Assembly: GCF_024346055.1 (NCBI RefSeq)
Contig: NZ_JAGQCH010000011.1
Coordinates: 1 to 64,000, forward strand
Origin: Cyanobium sp. Cruz CV13-4-11
GTDB taxonomy: Bacteria > Cyanobacteriota > Cyanobacteriia > PCC-6307 > Cyanobiaceae
Reading direction: 5' to 3'
DNA length: 64,000 nt
Both the position numbers and the translations under genes were made by a program. The notes beneath the pieces were generated by a model, which made no database searches, was not told the origin of the DNA, and saw nothing but the letters and a program-made list of their open reading frames with translations. Positions 1-7,731 of this stretch are shown piece by piece; the first letter of the stretch is position 1; each line of letters opens with the position of its first letter.

Positions 1-339
1 CGAATACCACTGCTGCAGGAGATGAACCCGCAGCATGGTGGCCAGCGGATAGGGAGGCCTGCCGCCCTTCTTGCTGGTCTTGGGGTAAAAGGGCTCGATC
101 AGAGCGATCAAGGCGTCCCAGGGAACGGTGATGCACTGCGCACTCTCAAGGCTCTTCCTCAGAAGCTGGCCTACCAGGCCTTTCTTGCTGCCCACCAGAT
201 CGGGCCAAGAGAGGCTTCGCTCTACCTCCGTCTCTCTACGGCACCTGAAACGATCTATCGTGAAGGCCCTGCTGGTAGCAGCCTCAAAGACATCGCCAAC
301 CAGCTCAGCAGCGTCAATACGAAAAAAGCCGACGAGCAT
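1..339 (-). mobile_element. IS5-family transposase, N-terminal part, runs off the window start
   Basis: The minus strand is open from an ATG at 339 to the window edge. The last 45 or so visible residues read like the start of an IS5-type DDE transposase: VPWDALIALIEPFYPK, then a basic GGRPPYPL segment, then ATMLRVHLLQQWYS. This is the conserved N-terminal block that comes before the DDE catalytic core in this family. The catalytic core lies outside the window. The roughly 65 residues between the ATG and the conserved block look less typical, so the true start or the frame there is uncertain and a frameshift is possible. Terminal inverted repeats could not be identified. The element sits beside a tRNA fragment and a Fic gene, which fits an accessory region. 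Confidence 0.7.
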
Positions 340-946
340 TCAGCTTTCGTCCAACGTCTGGTCGGCACCCCAGCCAAGCCGGTCCAGCAACGTTCAACGG
401 CGGTCTACACCCGTGACGATGACGACGACCAGGTCGAGGCGATGCGTGAAAGGGCCAGATTTGGGTATCTGACCTGACTACCCAGCCCTTTCGGACGTGC
501 CGGATCCTGCCCCCCCAGTCCGCCGGTTGTCCGTTGGGCTGGCTTCTGCTCAGCTTCATCAGGTAAGGCGTGCTGCTTGTTGGGCCTGTCCTGCTTTGTC
601 TGGACGATCCCTGAAGCGGCAGTCGCCGGATGCTGGAAGACCTGGTCAGGGATGGAATCCCGATCAACTGCCGACCACACGCGAAACCCCGTGTGACGCA
701 GGGCTTGGAGCTGCCAAGCAGGGCCATGCCTTATCAGATCTGCGCTAGAAAGTGCGCTAGACCTGACCGGTCACCAGCCAGTTTGCTTGCACAGCAAGGG
801 AAGTGGGCTGCCTGACCTTTTGCCTTACAAGCAGGATGTCGCTGGTTCGAAATCGGCATCGGGCATTCCGAGACAGGCTTGCTAAAGGAAGTGCCGGTTC
901 GCTTGAATAGTCCTGGCGCTTATTCAAGGTTGGGGCGTCTCCAGCG
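340..946. other. Stretch without a convincing protein gene; holds a tRNA remnant
   Basis: About 600 bases lie between the transposase start and the Fic gene. Short open frames exist on both strands, but none has recognisable domain content, and they overlap each other. A near-direct repeat of GCGCTAGA occurs around 735-755. The only feature I can support is the 3' part of a tRNA-Val gene at 819-865. The stretch looks like junk left by insertion or recombination at an island edge. Confidence 0.5.
819..865 (+). pseudogene. 3' fragment of a tRNA-Val (anticodon TAC)
   Basis: The sequence folds as the second half of a tRNA. An anticodon stem (819-823 with 831-835) encloses the seven-base loop CTTACAA, giving anticodon TAC (valine). 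It is followed by a five-base variable loop, a T arm with stem GCTGG/TCGGC and loop TTCGAAA, and a seven-base acceptor strand at 858-864 with A at 865. The 5' acceptor strand and D arm are missing: nothing near 790-800 pairs with ATCGGGC, and no AGCTCAG-like D arm precedes it. Homology starting at the anticodon loop is typical of attachment sites used by tyrosine integrases. I infer a left-over att site or a duplication; the functional tRNA would be elsewhere. Confidence 0.6.
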
Positions 947-2107
947 ATGCAACGGGACACCACAGGCCACTACGAGATCACCAGCACCGCCGGAGAGGCC
1001 GTCAGAGCCTTCGTGCCGGAGCCGCTGCCACCCCATCCCCCGCTCGACCTTGGCCGGCTGGGGCTGGCCCTGAAGGATCGCGCCCTCCTCGCCTGTGGGC
1101 GTCTCGATGGCGTTTCAAGCCTCCTGCCCGATCCAGACCTCTTCCTGTATGCCTACGTCCGTCGGGAGGCCCTGCTCTCGTCCCAGATCGAGGGAACCCA
1201 GTCTTCCCTGTCAGATCTGCTGTTGTTCGAGCTTGAAGAGGCTCCCGGGATTCCCTTCGACGATGTGGTGGAGGTGTCGAGCTACGTGGCGGCCCTTGAT
1301 CACGGCCTGGCCCGGCTCGCCAGCGGTTTCCCCCTCTCGTCCCGCTTGCTGAAGGAGATCCACGCCGTGCTGCTGGCCCGCGGTCGGGGGGCCGATCGGC
1401 AGCCGGGGGAGTTCCGTCGCAGCCAGAACTGGATCGGCGGGACCCGGCCGGGCAATGCCCGCTTTGTGCCACCACCTCCGGGACAGGTGGAAGGCTGCAT
1501 GGCCGAGCTGGAGAGGTTCCTCCATGCCGAGGACGATCTGCCCCTCCTGGTGAAGGCAGCCCTTGCCCACGTGCAGTTCGAGACGATTCACCCCTTCCTG
1601 GATGGCAATGGCCGTCTGGGGCGCCTGCTGATCGTGCTGATGCTGGTGGATGGCGGCATCCTGCGCCAGCCGCTCCTCTACCTCAGCCTGTTCTTCAAGC
1701 AGCACCGCAGCCGCTACTACGAACTCCTCGATGCGGTGCGCCGCGATGGGGACTGGGAGGCGTGGGTCACCTTCGTCCTGGAAGGCGTCGACAGCACAGC
1801 TGCCGCCGCGGTGAACGCGGCCCAACGGCTGCTGGAGCTGTTCCGGGCCGACGAAGCCAAGCTCACGGGACTGGGGCGATCGGGCACCAGCGTGCGGCAG
1901 GTTTATGCAGCACTGAGACAACGCCCCTTGATCGGGATTCCCCAGCTCGCGGCCCGGGCCCAGTTGAGCTTCCCCACGGCAGCCAAGGCGCTGGAGAGCC
2001 TGGTGGCTCTGGGGATCGCCCGGGAAATCACCGGAGGTCGGCGCAACCGGGTGTTCGCCTACGACGCCTACCTGGCGATCCTCGGCGAAGGGGCCGATCC
2101 TCTCTGA
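947..2107 (+). CDS. Fic family protein with built-in inhibitory helix and C-terminal winged helix
   Basis: The 386-residue protein carries the canonical Fic signature HPFLDGNGRLGR at residues 215-226 (catalytic H215, anion-binding DGNGR). Fic proteins transfer AMP or other phosphate-linked groups from nucleotides to target hydroxyls. Residues 78-83 (SSQIEG) match the SxxxE(G/N) inhibitory motif, so this is a self-inhibited class II type with the inhibitory helix N-terminal to the Fic core. The last 70 or so residues resemble a winged-helix domain (IGIPQLAARAQLSFPTAAKA), common in the larger bacterial Fic proteins that may bind DNA. No separate antitoxin gene is adjacent. The next gene, a LuxR-type regulator, starts 61 bases downstream on the same strand. 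The target is unknown. Confidence 0.9.
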   Translation: MQRDTTGHYEITSTAGEAVRAFVPEPLPPHPPLDLGRLGLALKDRALLACGRLDGVSSLLPDPDLFLYAYVRREALLSSQIEGTQSSLSDLLLFELEEAPGIPFDDVVEVSSYVAALDHGLARLASGFPLSSRLLKEIHAVLLARGRGADRQPGEFRRSQNWIGGTRPGNARFVPPPPGQVEGCMAELERFLHAEDDLPLLVKAALAHVQFETIHPFLDGNGRLGRLLIVLMLVDGGILRQPLLYLSLFFKQHRSRYYELLDAVRRDGDWEAWVTFVLEGVDSTAAAAVNAAQRLLELFRADEAKLTGLGRSGTSVRQVYAALRQRPLIGIPQLAARAQLSFPTAAKALESLVALGIAREITGGRRNRVFAYDAYLAILGEGADPL

Positions 2108-2168
2108 GCCAGGCGGACCCAGACGCACCCGGACCAAGCGATCATGAACGCCGCTTGTTCCGCCAGCT

Positions 2169-2879
2169 GTGGACCTCACGGATCTCATCCCGGGGATCCC
2201 CGCCCTGCTGGAGGAGCTGGAGGGGATCCTCGCCGGGCTCACCACGGTCGCCTGCCTGGAGCACATGAAATGGCTGGGGGCCTTCATGTGCATCACCCCG
2301 GTCCAGAAGAGCCTGGTGGGGGCCGCCACGATCGAGGAGGAAGGTTTCCGGCTGGTGGAGCGGCAGCGGCCGTCCCTGCTGGTGGTCAGCCAGAAGCTGC
2401 AGGAGGGCACCGGGCTCTCCCTGGTTGAGCGCACGAAGGCGATGGACCCCGCCATCTGGACCCTGCTGGTCGCCGACGACGCCAACGAGACCCTGGTGCG
2501 GGAGGCCCTGGCCCGTGGCTGCAACGGCATCTGCTTCGAATCGGGCCTGTTCATGCCGGCGCTGCGGGTGGTGGCCGGCGGCGGCATCTACTACCCCGAA
2601 CCGGTGGCGGCGGTGCTGCGGCAGCAGCCGCCCGTGGCCCCGATCGAACCGCTGACCGATCGCGAGCGGGTGGTGCTGAACCACCTGATGCTGGGCCTGA
2701 CCGACCAGCGGATCAGCCAGGAGCTGGTGGTCAGCCCTGAGACGGTCAAAACCCACATCAAGCACATCTTCCAGAAGCTCCAGGTCGACAACCGCACCAA
2801 GGCCGTCGTCAAGTCGATCGCCGCCGGTCTGATCAGCCTGGAATCGGCGCTGGAGGGCCGCTCGGCGGTCACGGGCTGA
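2169..2879 (+). CDS. LuxR-family DNA-binding regulator with degenerate receiver-like domain
   Basis: This is a 236-residue protein with a GTG start at 2169. Residues about 160-222 form a clear LuxR/FixJ helix-turn-helix (PLTDRERVVLNHL, then SPETVKTHIKHIFQKL). Residues about 45-150 have the alternating pattern of a response-regulator receiver, but the position where the phospho-accepting aspartate should sit, at the end of the third strand, reads VVSQKLQEG and has no Asp. I therefore expect it not to be activated by classical phosphorylation. Similar atypical response regulators are common in cyanobacteria. It follows the Fic gene on the same strand and may share a transcript with it. Target genes cannot be inferred. 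Confidence 0.8.
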   Translation: MDLTDLIPGIPALLEELEGILAGLTTVACLEHMKWLGAFMCITPVQKSLVGAATIEEEGFRLVERQRPSLLVVSQKLQEGTGLSLVERTKAMDPAIWTLLVADDANETLVREALARGCNGICFESGLFMPALRVVAGGGIYYPEPVAAVLRQQPPVAPIEPLTDRERVVLNHLMLGLTDQRISQELVVSPETVKTHIKHIFQKLQVDNRTKAVVKSIAAGLISLESALEGRSAVTG

Positions 2880-3033
2880 ACCGTCTGGTCGGCAAGCAAT
2901 CCCCCGTTCTGGGGATGCGAGCCGAGGGTGCTTCGGGAGAGGGTGGTGGGGCGTGGGCGTGGCCCGAGCGGCCTCCCGATGCCAAGCCGGGACGCCCGCA
3001 CCCCGCAAGACCTCAGCAGCCGATCCGCCCACC

Positions 3034-3381
3034 ATGGCCGTCCAGCTCTGCTTCGCCGCGGCCGGGCACTCCCGCGTGTGCGAGGTCATCCTGGCCGGCC
3101 GCACCGGCTACTGGCTGTGCGACCCGGACCGGGTCCTGGCCCATGGCGTCGTCAAGCTGTACGTGCGTCACCCCGATGATGGCGACTTCGATCTCAACGA
3201 CAACGTCGTGGGCCCCTGGGTGGCGACCCTGAAGGTCACCGGCGCCGCCCGGGTGCAGTGGCTCGACCGGACCCGGACGATCATTGCCTTCGACCCCGCC
3301 ACCCTGACGACGGAGTACATCTCCACCGTGCCCACGTTCAACGCCTCCGGCGTCTACTACGACCCGGAGCCGATCGCCTGA
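3034..3381 (+). CDS. Hypothetical protein, 115 residues
   Basis: An open frame continues upstream, but the best start is the ATG at 3034 (MAVQLCFAAAG). The protein is acidic, has no transmembrane segment or signal peptide, and contains no motif I can name. Its regular beta-rich pattern (GYWLCDPDRVLAHG, then VKLYVRHPDDGDFDLND) suggests a small folded domain and not noise. It converges with the isochorismatase-like gene on the other strand and overlaps its 3' end by about 25 bases. Function unknown. Confidence 0.5.
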   Translation: MAVQLCFAAAGHSRVCEVILAGRTGYWLCDPDRVLAHGVVKLYVRHPDDGDFDLNDNVVGPWVATLKVTGAARVQWLDRTRTIIAFDPATLTTEYISTVPTFNASGVYYDPEPIA

Positions 3382-4019
3382 GAGCGGGGCGCTGCGTTCA
3401 GAGCCGCCACGAACTCCCCGCTGCTGATCTGCTCGCCATAGCCGGCGAAGCAGTCCAGGGCGGCGGCATGGCGCTCCGGGGTCACCGCCAGGCAGGCGTC
3501 GTGGATGCACACCACCCGGTAGCCGCGGTCGGCGGCGTCCTTCACGGTGTGGTCGATGCACTGGTCGGTGAGCAGCCCGATCACCACCAGGGTGCGGATG
3601 CCCAGGTTGCGCAGCAGGTCGTCGAGGCTGGTGGAGCTGAAGGGCGAGGAGGAGCTCTTGGGGAGCACCAGCTCATCGGCCAGGGGCGCCAGCTCGGCGA
3701 TCACCTCGGCGGCGCGGCTGCCGGGCGGGAAGCCCATGCCGCAGCGCTTGTCGTCAAAGCTGCGGTCGCGCCCGTCGGCGGTGAGGTTGGCGATCACGGT
3801 GTGGATCACCTCCAGAGCGCCGCGGCGGGCCGCCGCCAGCACCCGCTCGGCGTTCGGCAGGGTGGTGGCGCGGAAGCGGCGATCGAAGTCCGGATCCGGC
3901 CGGGGCTGGGCGTCACCGCAGGTGCCCTGCTGCAGGTCCACCAGCAGCAGCGCGGTGCCGCCCGGGTGGAGCCTCCGCGGGTGAGCACGACGGCATGCAG
4001 GCGGCGGCGATCCGTCCAA
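3357..4019 (-). CDS. Isochorismatase-like cysteine hydrolase
   Basis: The 220-residue protein has the catalytic Asp-Lys-Cys triad of the isochorismatase/nicotinamidase superfamily: D28 in LLLVDLQQG, K121 in LVLPKSSSS, and C154 in GLLTDQCIDHTVKDA. Members hydrolyse amides or enol ethers such as nicotinamide, N-carbamoyl compounds, ureidoacrylate or isochorismate; the substrate here cannot be told. The frame opens with TTG at 4019, and no ATG or GTG in the frame would give a full first beta strand, so the start is uncertain. It diverges from a broken glutamine-synthetase-like gene 48 bases away. The pair may once have worked together in amide or polyamine-type nitrogen metabolism; that link is inference. 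Confidence 0.82.
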   Translation of the reverse strand: MDGSPPPACRRAHPRRLHPGGTALLLVDLQQGTCGDAQPRPDPDFDRRFRATTLPNAERVLAAARRGALEVIHTVIANLTADGRDRSFDDKRCGMGFPPGSRAAEVIAELAPLADELVLPKSSSSPFSSTSLDDLLRNLGIRTLVVIGLLTDQCIDHTVKDAADRGYRVVCIHDACLAVTPERHAAALDCFAGYGEQISSGEFVAALNAAPRSQAIGSGS

Positions 4020-4067
4020 TCATGGCGGCAGATGCTTGCCGGGCCCGTGTCCTCTCCCCCCGCCCCC

Positions 4068-4677
4068 ATGGCCGCGGCGCTGGCCGCCCAGGGGATCCGC
4101 TGGGTGGCGATCACCTGGGTGAACCACGCCGGGGCGCCGCTGGTGAAGGTGGTCCCCCTGGCCGATGCCTTCGACGCCAACGGCGCCATCGCTGCCGCCC
4201 ATCGCCTGGCCCGGCCCGACGGCGACCTGCGCCTGCGGGCGGATGGGGCGGCCCTGGCGCCGCTGGAGCCCGGCAGCGGGTGGGCAACGGCGGCCACCTG
4301 CACCTGAGCCTGCGGCGCGACGGGGCGGCGCTGCTGGAGGGCGGCGACGGCGAGGCCGGTCTCAGCGACGCTGGCGCCGCGGTGCTGGCGGCCCTGCTGG
4401 CGGTGTCCTACCGGCGGCTGGCCCCGGGTTCCTGGTCGGCACCGTTCCAGGTGTGGGGGGTGGAGAACCGGGAAGCGGCCCTGCGGCTGGTACCCGCCGC
4501 AGCCGATGGCGCCCCGGCCCACCTGGAGCTGAAGGTGGCGGACCTGGCCGCCAATCCCTACCTGCTGCTGGGGGCGGCGATCCGGCCCGGTTGCCCGCCG
4601 GGACGGTGGCGGGCTGCAGTGAGGCGGAGCTGGTGGCGGCGGCGGCCTGGTGGCCGGTGGTGGGGGGGATCGGCTGA
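4068..4677 (+). pseudogene. Decayed glutamine-synthetase-like gene (internal deletion and frameshifts)
   Basis: Three frames must be joined to read this gene. From the ATG at 4068 to about 4290 the frame gives a GS-like N-terminal beta-grasp (GIRWVAITWVNHAGAPLVKV, then DGDLRLRADG). At about 4277 the similarity continues one frame over with the catalytic-core motif GNGGHLHLSL, followed by SYRRLAPGSW, VWGVENREAALRLV and LELKVADLAANPYLLLGA. After about 4610 a third frame runs to a stop at 4677. Roughly 150 residues normally found between the two parts are absent. Total length is about 200 codons against about 440 for the family. It was probably a GS-like gamma-glutamyl ligase paired with the divergent hydrolase, and is now non-functional. 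Confidence 0.78.
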
Positions 4678-4708
4678 GGGGGCAACAACCCCGTCGTGGT
4701 CGCGACGC

Positions 4709-5107
4709 TCAGGGGATGATCAGATCCAACCCCGGGAACGCCTGCCGGTAGCGGCGCTGATCCCTGGTGAGCAACGGCATGCGCTCCACCAGCGCATGGG
4801 CGCCGATCAGGAAATCCGGCAGGATCGAGCGCCGCTCTCCGCCCCGGCTGCGGTACTCCGCATGGGCCCGGGCGGCCAGGAAAGCCGCCTCCCGTGGCAG
4901 GGCCCGATAGTCGAACAGATGGGGAGGCAGCAGCGCATCCACCGACTCAATCGTCTCGCAGGCAAAGGCAATCTCTCCATACACGATGGCGTTGATCGCC
5001 ACCGGTCCGCGATCCAACCAGTGATGAAGCTGATGGGCGCTCCAGCCACTCCAGCGGGGATCGTCCGTGGCGACGTCCAGGATCACGTTGGAGTCGACCA
5101 GCACCAT
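4709..5107 (-). CDS. PIN-domain toxin, VapC type
   Basis: The 132-residue protein has the acidic residues of a PIN-domain ribonuclease: D5 in LVDSNVILDV, E45 in IVYGEIAF, D98 in LPDFLIGAHA and D116 in LLTRDQRRY. PIN toxins of the VapC family cut tRNA or rRNA when released from their antitoxin. The ATG shares one base with the stop codon of the upstream antitoxin gene (TGATG), the usual translational coupling of toxin-antitoxin pairs. Length and architecture are ordinary for the family, and no key residue is missing, so it is probably active. Confidence 0.9.
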   Translation of the reverse strand: MVLVDSNVILDVATDDPRWSGWSAHQLHHWLDRGPVAINAIVYGEIAFACETIESVDALLPPHLFDYRALPREAAFLAARAHAEYRSRGGERRSILPDFLIGAHALVERMPLLTRDQRRYRQAFPGLDLIIP

Positions 5108-5343
5108 CAGCCGGCATCTCCGCGGGTGAGGGCGAGCAATTCATCGGTGCTGAGGCGAGTGCGCAGCCGCGCCTGGCGCAGCCGCTGGATCGCCTCGGCC
5201 CCGGGCTCCTGCTGCTCAGGGGCCTTCTCCAGCAGCACGCGCCCCTCCTCGACACGGAAGACCACCTCGGTGTGGGGCAGAAGCCCGCACTGGCGCCGGA
5301 TGTCCAGAGGGATCGTCACCTGGCCCTTGGACGTGATCCGCAT
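5107..5343 (-). CDS. AbrB/SpoVT-type antitoxin paired with the PIN toxin
   Basis: The 78-residue protein begins with a swapped-hairpin AbrB/MazE-type DNA-binding domain (ITSKGQVTIP, then LDIRRQCGLLPHTEV), followed by a charged C-terminal tail that would wrap the toxin. Antitoxins of this type bind their own promoter and neutralise the PIN ribonuclease. It is the first gene of the pair and its stop overlaps the start of the toxin gene. The promoter and autoregulatory operator would lie in the roughly 45 bases between 5344 and the convergent diguanylate cyclase gene's stop near 5390. Confidence 0.9.
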   Translation of the reverse strand: MRITSKGQVTIPLDIRRQCGLLPHTEVVFRVEEGRVLLEKAPEQQEPGAEAIQRLRQARLRTRLSTDELLALTRGDAG

Positions 5344-5389
5344 GGACGTACCCGCGCGCAGAAGCAGGTAAGAATCTTACTGACACCCG

Positions 5390-6112
5390 TCAGCCCGCCA
5401 GCATCACCCGGTTCCGCCCGGCGGCCTTGGCGGCGTAGAGGGCGCCGTCGGCGCTGCGCAGGCCGTTCTCCAGCGCGGCCAGACCCAGCCCCTGCACCGG
5501 CGCCAGGCCGGCCGAAAGGGTGACGCGCCGCTCCGGCGCTCCGGGGTGGGGCACCATCGCCGCCACCGCCCGCAGCCGCTCGAGCAGATGTTGGGCCGCC
5601 TCGGTATCCACGCCGAGCAGCAGCAGCGCGAACTCCTCGCCGCCGACGCGGGCCAGCACGTCGCCTGGGCGCAGCACGCCACGCATGGCCGTGGCCACCT
5701 CCCGCAGCACCGCATCACCCGCCGCGTGGCCCCAGCCGTCGTTGATGGCCTTGAAGTGGTCGATGTCGAGCATGGCGCCCACCACCGGCCGGCCGACGCG
5801 CGCCACGGCGGCGAGCGCCGCGCTGGCCGCCTCGGTGAAGCCCGTGCGGTTGGGCAGGCCGGTCAGCGGGTCACGGTGGGCGGCGGCGACCAGCTCGGCC
5901 TCCAGCCGGTCGCGCTGACGCAGGGTGGCCAGCGCCGCGATGACCTGGGCGGGGATGGAGAGATCCAGCAGCACCCACAGCCAGCTGCGCCAGCCGATCG
6001 GTTCACCCGGCTGGCCCAGCGCCACAAGCAGCCCGTCCTCGAAGGCAAACACCCCCAGAGCCAGCATCACCGCCGCCGCAAGGCCGGCCCCCGGCCCTCC
6101 CAGCGCGCCCAT
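5390..6112 (-). CDS. Diguanylate cyclase (GGDEF) with short membrane anchor
   Basis: The C-terminal 160 residues are a GGDEF domain that should make cyclic di-GMP: DPLTGLPNR at 81-89, metal-binding DIDHFK at 116, and an active-type GGEEF at 157-161. RPGD at 148-151, five residues before it, is an RxxD inhibitory site for product feedback. The first 65 residues hold two hydrophobic stretches (LAAAVMLALGVFAF and a second around WLWVLLDL). The start is uncertain: ATG 6112 is preferred, GTG 6133 adds seven residues. The open frame continues to 6382 but there it lies antisense to the Nudix gene. The sensory part looks short, so it may be a truncated membrane cyclase. It diverges from the Nudix gene. 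Confidence 0.82.
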   Translation of the reverse strand: MGALGGPGAGLAAAVMLALGVFAFEDGLLVALGQPGEPIGWRSWLWVLLDLSIPAQVIAALATLRQRDRLEAELVAAAHRDPLTGLPNRTGFTEAASAALAAVARVGRPVVGAMLDIDHFKAINDGWGHAAGDAVLREVATAMRGVLRPGDVLARVGGEEFALLLLGVDTEAAQHLLERLRAVAAMVPHPGAPERRVTLSAGLAPVQGLGLAALENGLRSADGALYAAKAAGRNRVMLAG

Positions 6113-6166
6113 CCCCAGCCAGACTCCCCCCACCCAGGCCCTTCGCTCAATGGCGTCCCTCCGCCC

Positions 6167-6586
6167 ATGACCTTCGCGGTGGCGCTGGGGATGCTGGAGC
6201 GGGAGGGCCGCTGGCTGCTGCAGCTGCGGGACGACATCGAGGGGATCGTCCATCCGGGCTGCTGGGGCCTGTTCGGTGGCCACCTCGATCCGGGGGAGCG
6301 GCCGGAGCAGGCGGTCCTGCGGGAGCTGCAGGAGGAGATCGGCTGGGGGGCGCCGCCGCTGTCGCTCTGGTTCGAGCACCACGACGCCCAGCTCAGCGCC
6401 TACTACTTCCGCGGCCCGCTCACGGTGCCCCTGGAAGCGCTGCAGCTGAACGAAGGGCAGGACATGGTGCTGGCCGGCCTCGAGGCGCTGCGGAGCGGCC
6501 AGATCTGGAGCCCCCGACGGCGGGAGTGGCGCGGATTGGCACCTTCCCTGGAGCGGGCCGTGCGGCGGCTTGGGTCAAAGAACTAA
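6167..6586 (+). CDS. Nudix hydrolase
   Basis: The 139-residue protein contains a complete Nudix box at residues 38-60: G38, E44, then REL QEEIG with R52, E53, E56, E57 and G59. These residues bind the metal and diphosphate in enzymes that hydrolyse nucleoside diphosphates linked to another group. The ATG at 6167 begins MTFAVALGML, the first strand of the fold, which supports this start. The substrate cannot be read from sequence; the family includes house-cleaning and ADP-ribose or NADH-type hydrolases. The gene diverges from the diguanylate cyclase gene with about 55 bases between starts. Confidence 0.9.
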   Translation: MTFAVALGMLEREGRWLLQLRDDIEGIVHPGCWGLFGGHLDPGERPEQAVLRELQEEIGWGAPPLSLWFEHHDAQLSAYYFRGPLTVPLEALQLNEGQDMVLAGLEALRSGQIWSPRRREWRGLAPSLERAVRRLGSKN

Positions 6587-6807
6587 GAACTGGTGAGTGA
6601 TGCCTTAAGCTCCGAAGTATCAGAGGGCTCTCCTGCGTCTCATGGTGGATGCGGATGCACTTCCCGGCAAGATTCGCGACAATTGCCCGGAGCTCACGCT
6701 CAGAGGCTGTTATGGCAGCCGGCCCTCCATGGCCCCACCAGGGCTGCCCTCCCGACCCTCTTTCCTCCCATGAGCCGCGCCTGGCAGGGGCCCCCCGGGG
6801 TGCAGCA

Positions 6808-7473
6808 ATGACCAACGTCTGGTGCGTCCGCGCGGGCGGCGGAATGTATGCAGACAATTTCCTCAGGGGCGGCTTCGTCGGCATCGGCTGGAGGGAGATC
6901 CTGCTCTCCAATGACGTCAATGAGATCCACCGCTTTCTGATTGAGATCCAGCCCAACGATCACGTCATCATTCCGTCGGCGAATACCGACCTTCTGATCC
7001 ACGGCGTCGTGGACGAAGCCACGCCCTATTACGACCCCAGCGGAGACGACGGCTGCCCCCTTCGCCATCGGCGTCCCGTCACCTGGGCGACCGAACCCAT
7101 CCGGCTGGACCTGTTCTCCACCCTGTTCCGGGATTCCATCCGCACCCTCCTCACCGTCCCGGCCCACAACCGGATGCGGTCGCTGCTGACGGTGTTCATG
7201 GTGGAGCACGAGGCCGAATTCATCCGGGCGATCGGCCCGAACGACAGGGTGGCCTCTGCCCCGCCGGCGACCTGGAAGGAGTCCCACCGCATCGTGCTGG
7301 AACAGCTGATGCAGCTGACCCCGCCCGAATTCGAGCGGCTCGTGGTTCATCTGCTCGATGCCCTCGGGTTCGAGGACTGGGAGCGGGCCGACCTGATCTC
7401 CCGCCACTGGAGCCACCTGCCTGGTGAGCTCCGGGATCGTCTATCGCTCGAACAGGCGCTGGTGAGGAACTGA
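6808..7473 (+). pseudogene. Mrr-like restriction endonuclease, C-terminal catalytic part missing
   Basis: The N-terminal part (VWCVRAGGG MYADNFLRGGFVGIGW) matches the PUA/EVE-like N-terminal region of many Mrr-type restriction enzymes. Residues 166-189 (QLMQLTPPEFERLVVHLLDALGFE) match the first helix of the Mrr catalytic domain. Immediately afterwards the expected GGxGDGGVD and QxK nuclease motifs are missing in all three frames; instead the protein ends with about 35 unrelated residues (ADLISRHWSHLPGEL) at a stop at 7473. At 221 residues it is well short of the usual 300 or more. I read it as a nuclease remnant whose tail was replaced by a deletion or fusion, although a reading-only DNA-binding protein cannot be excluded. 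The start is ATG 6808. Confidence 0.65.
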
Positions 7474-7477
7474 GGCC

Positions 7478-7642
7478 ATGCCACCGCGATCCCGCCGCCA
7501 GCCCCCACAGCCCGGCAAGTCCAGGCTCACTGAGGAGAGCGGCGGCCTGCGCCAGCGCCTGCAGATCCTGGCGGGGTTCCTGCTGCCGCTGCTAGTGCTG
7601 AGCCTCTGGCTCAACTCCCGCGGCTTCTTCGGGAGCCCCTGA
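7478..7642 (+). CDS. Small single-pass membrane protein, 54 residues
   Basis: The ATG at 7478 opens a 54-codon frame four bases after the preceding stop. It encodes a basic N-terminus (MPPRSRRQPPQPGKSR), a short amphipathic part and one hydrophobic segment at about residues 28-46 (LQILAGFLLPLLVLSLWL), ending GFFGSP. A positive N-terminus before one transmembrane helix is the pattern of many small cyanobacterial membrane proteins. No family recognised. The tight spacing and membrane pattern argue it is real. Confidence 0.45.
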   Translation: MPPRSRRQPPQPGKSRLTEESGGLRQRLQILAGFLLPLLVLSLWLNSRGFFGSP

Positions 7643-7731
7643 GCTCAGGAACCCTGGGCGGACGGTAGGTCCTGCTACCGGAGCTGGCCCGCCCCGCCCC
7701 GCAGAGTGGCCGGCAACAACGGGTCTCGGGC

